5,188 bases of DNA. It comes from an uncultured Eubacteriales bacterium. GTDB taxonomy: Bacteria; Bacillota; Clostridia; Oscillospirales; Oscillospiraceae. A program made the position numbers and the translations under genes. This document shows positions 5,167-5,188 of this stretch, piece by piece; the stretch's first letter is position 1, and each line of letters starts with the position of its first letter. The stretch lies in contig URPI01000154.1 of NCBI GenBank assembly GCA_900549705.1, forward strand, positions 1 to 5,188, given 5' to 3'. Below the pieces are notes generated by a model that was not told the DNA's origin, did not search any database, and was given only the letters and a program-made list of their open reading frames with translations.

Positions 5167-5188
5167 ATCAAACGGCACTTCGGAACCG

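Larger units (their letters stand above)
4797..5188. repeat. Complete dispersed repeat element with nested inverted ends
   Basis: The outermost inverted pair is CGGTTCCGAAGTGCCG (4797-4812) and its exact complement at 5173-5188, which touches the window edge. Inside it lies the inverted pair of GC palindromes with CCAAG flanks: 4825-4843 plus CCAAG, and CTTGG plus 5138-5156. Between them are a left half (4825-4949), a 22-bp centre (4950-4971) and a right half (4972-5156). The halves are found separately at 1-148 and 4410-4621. There is no open frame with any family-like features, so this is a non-coding intergenic repeat, perhaps MITE-like. No target duplication can be judged because the window ends at its edge. 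Confidence 0.75.

Overview
The window looks like a chromosomal piece of a Clostridia-class Firmicute with moderately high GC, most likely of the Oscillospiraceae/Ruminococcaceae type. The reasons are the SCIFF peptide and its radical SAM maturase, which are near-universal in Clostridia, strong Shine-Dalgarno sites, and dispersed GC-rich palindromic repeats of the kind I associate with that family. The genus cannot be fixed from the sequence.

Layout from left to right. Positions 1-148 are one half of a dispersed intergenic repeat, starting with a GC palindrome. A sigma-A type promoter (165-193) then drives a single thioredoxin gene on the + strand (238-546), closed by a strong intrinsic terminator (588-628). 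A second, apparently bidirectional hairpin (682-719) lies between this gene and the converging minus-strand operon. Read from right to left on the minus strand, the operon is: promoter (4396-4368), SCIFF precursor peptide of 49 aa (4327-4178), a terminator hairpin acting as an attenuator (4154-4123), the SCIFF-type radical SAM/SPASM maturase of 460 aa (4101-2719), a PLP-dependent Orn/Lys/Arg-family decarboxylase of 454 aa (2722-1358), and a LOG-family nucleotide phosphoribohydrolase of 177 aa (1361-828). The last three genes are joined by two ATGA stop/start overlaps, so their translation is probably coupled. Positions 4410-5188 hold no credible gene. They are a mosaic of repeats: one half element, an 18-bp-stem hairpin, a 119-bp unit with 17-bp inverted ends, and a complete element of about 332-392 bp.

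How the parts may work together. The peptide is a ranthipeptide precursor whose cysteines are expected to be cross-linked by the maturase through thioether bonds. The hairpin between peptide and enzyme should give much peptide and little enzyme. The decarboxylase and LOG genes share the enzyme's readthrough transcript. Whether they act on the same pathway is unknown, but the tight coupling deserves a check. The repeat half before thioredoxin and the repeat half before SCIFF together correspond to the two halves of the complete element at 4825-5156, so the whole gene block lies where that element has only about 22 bp.
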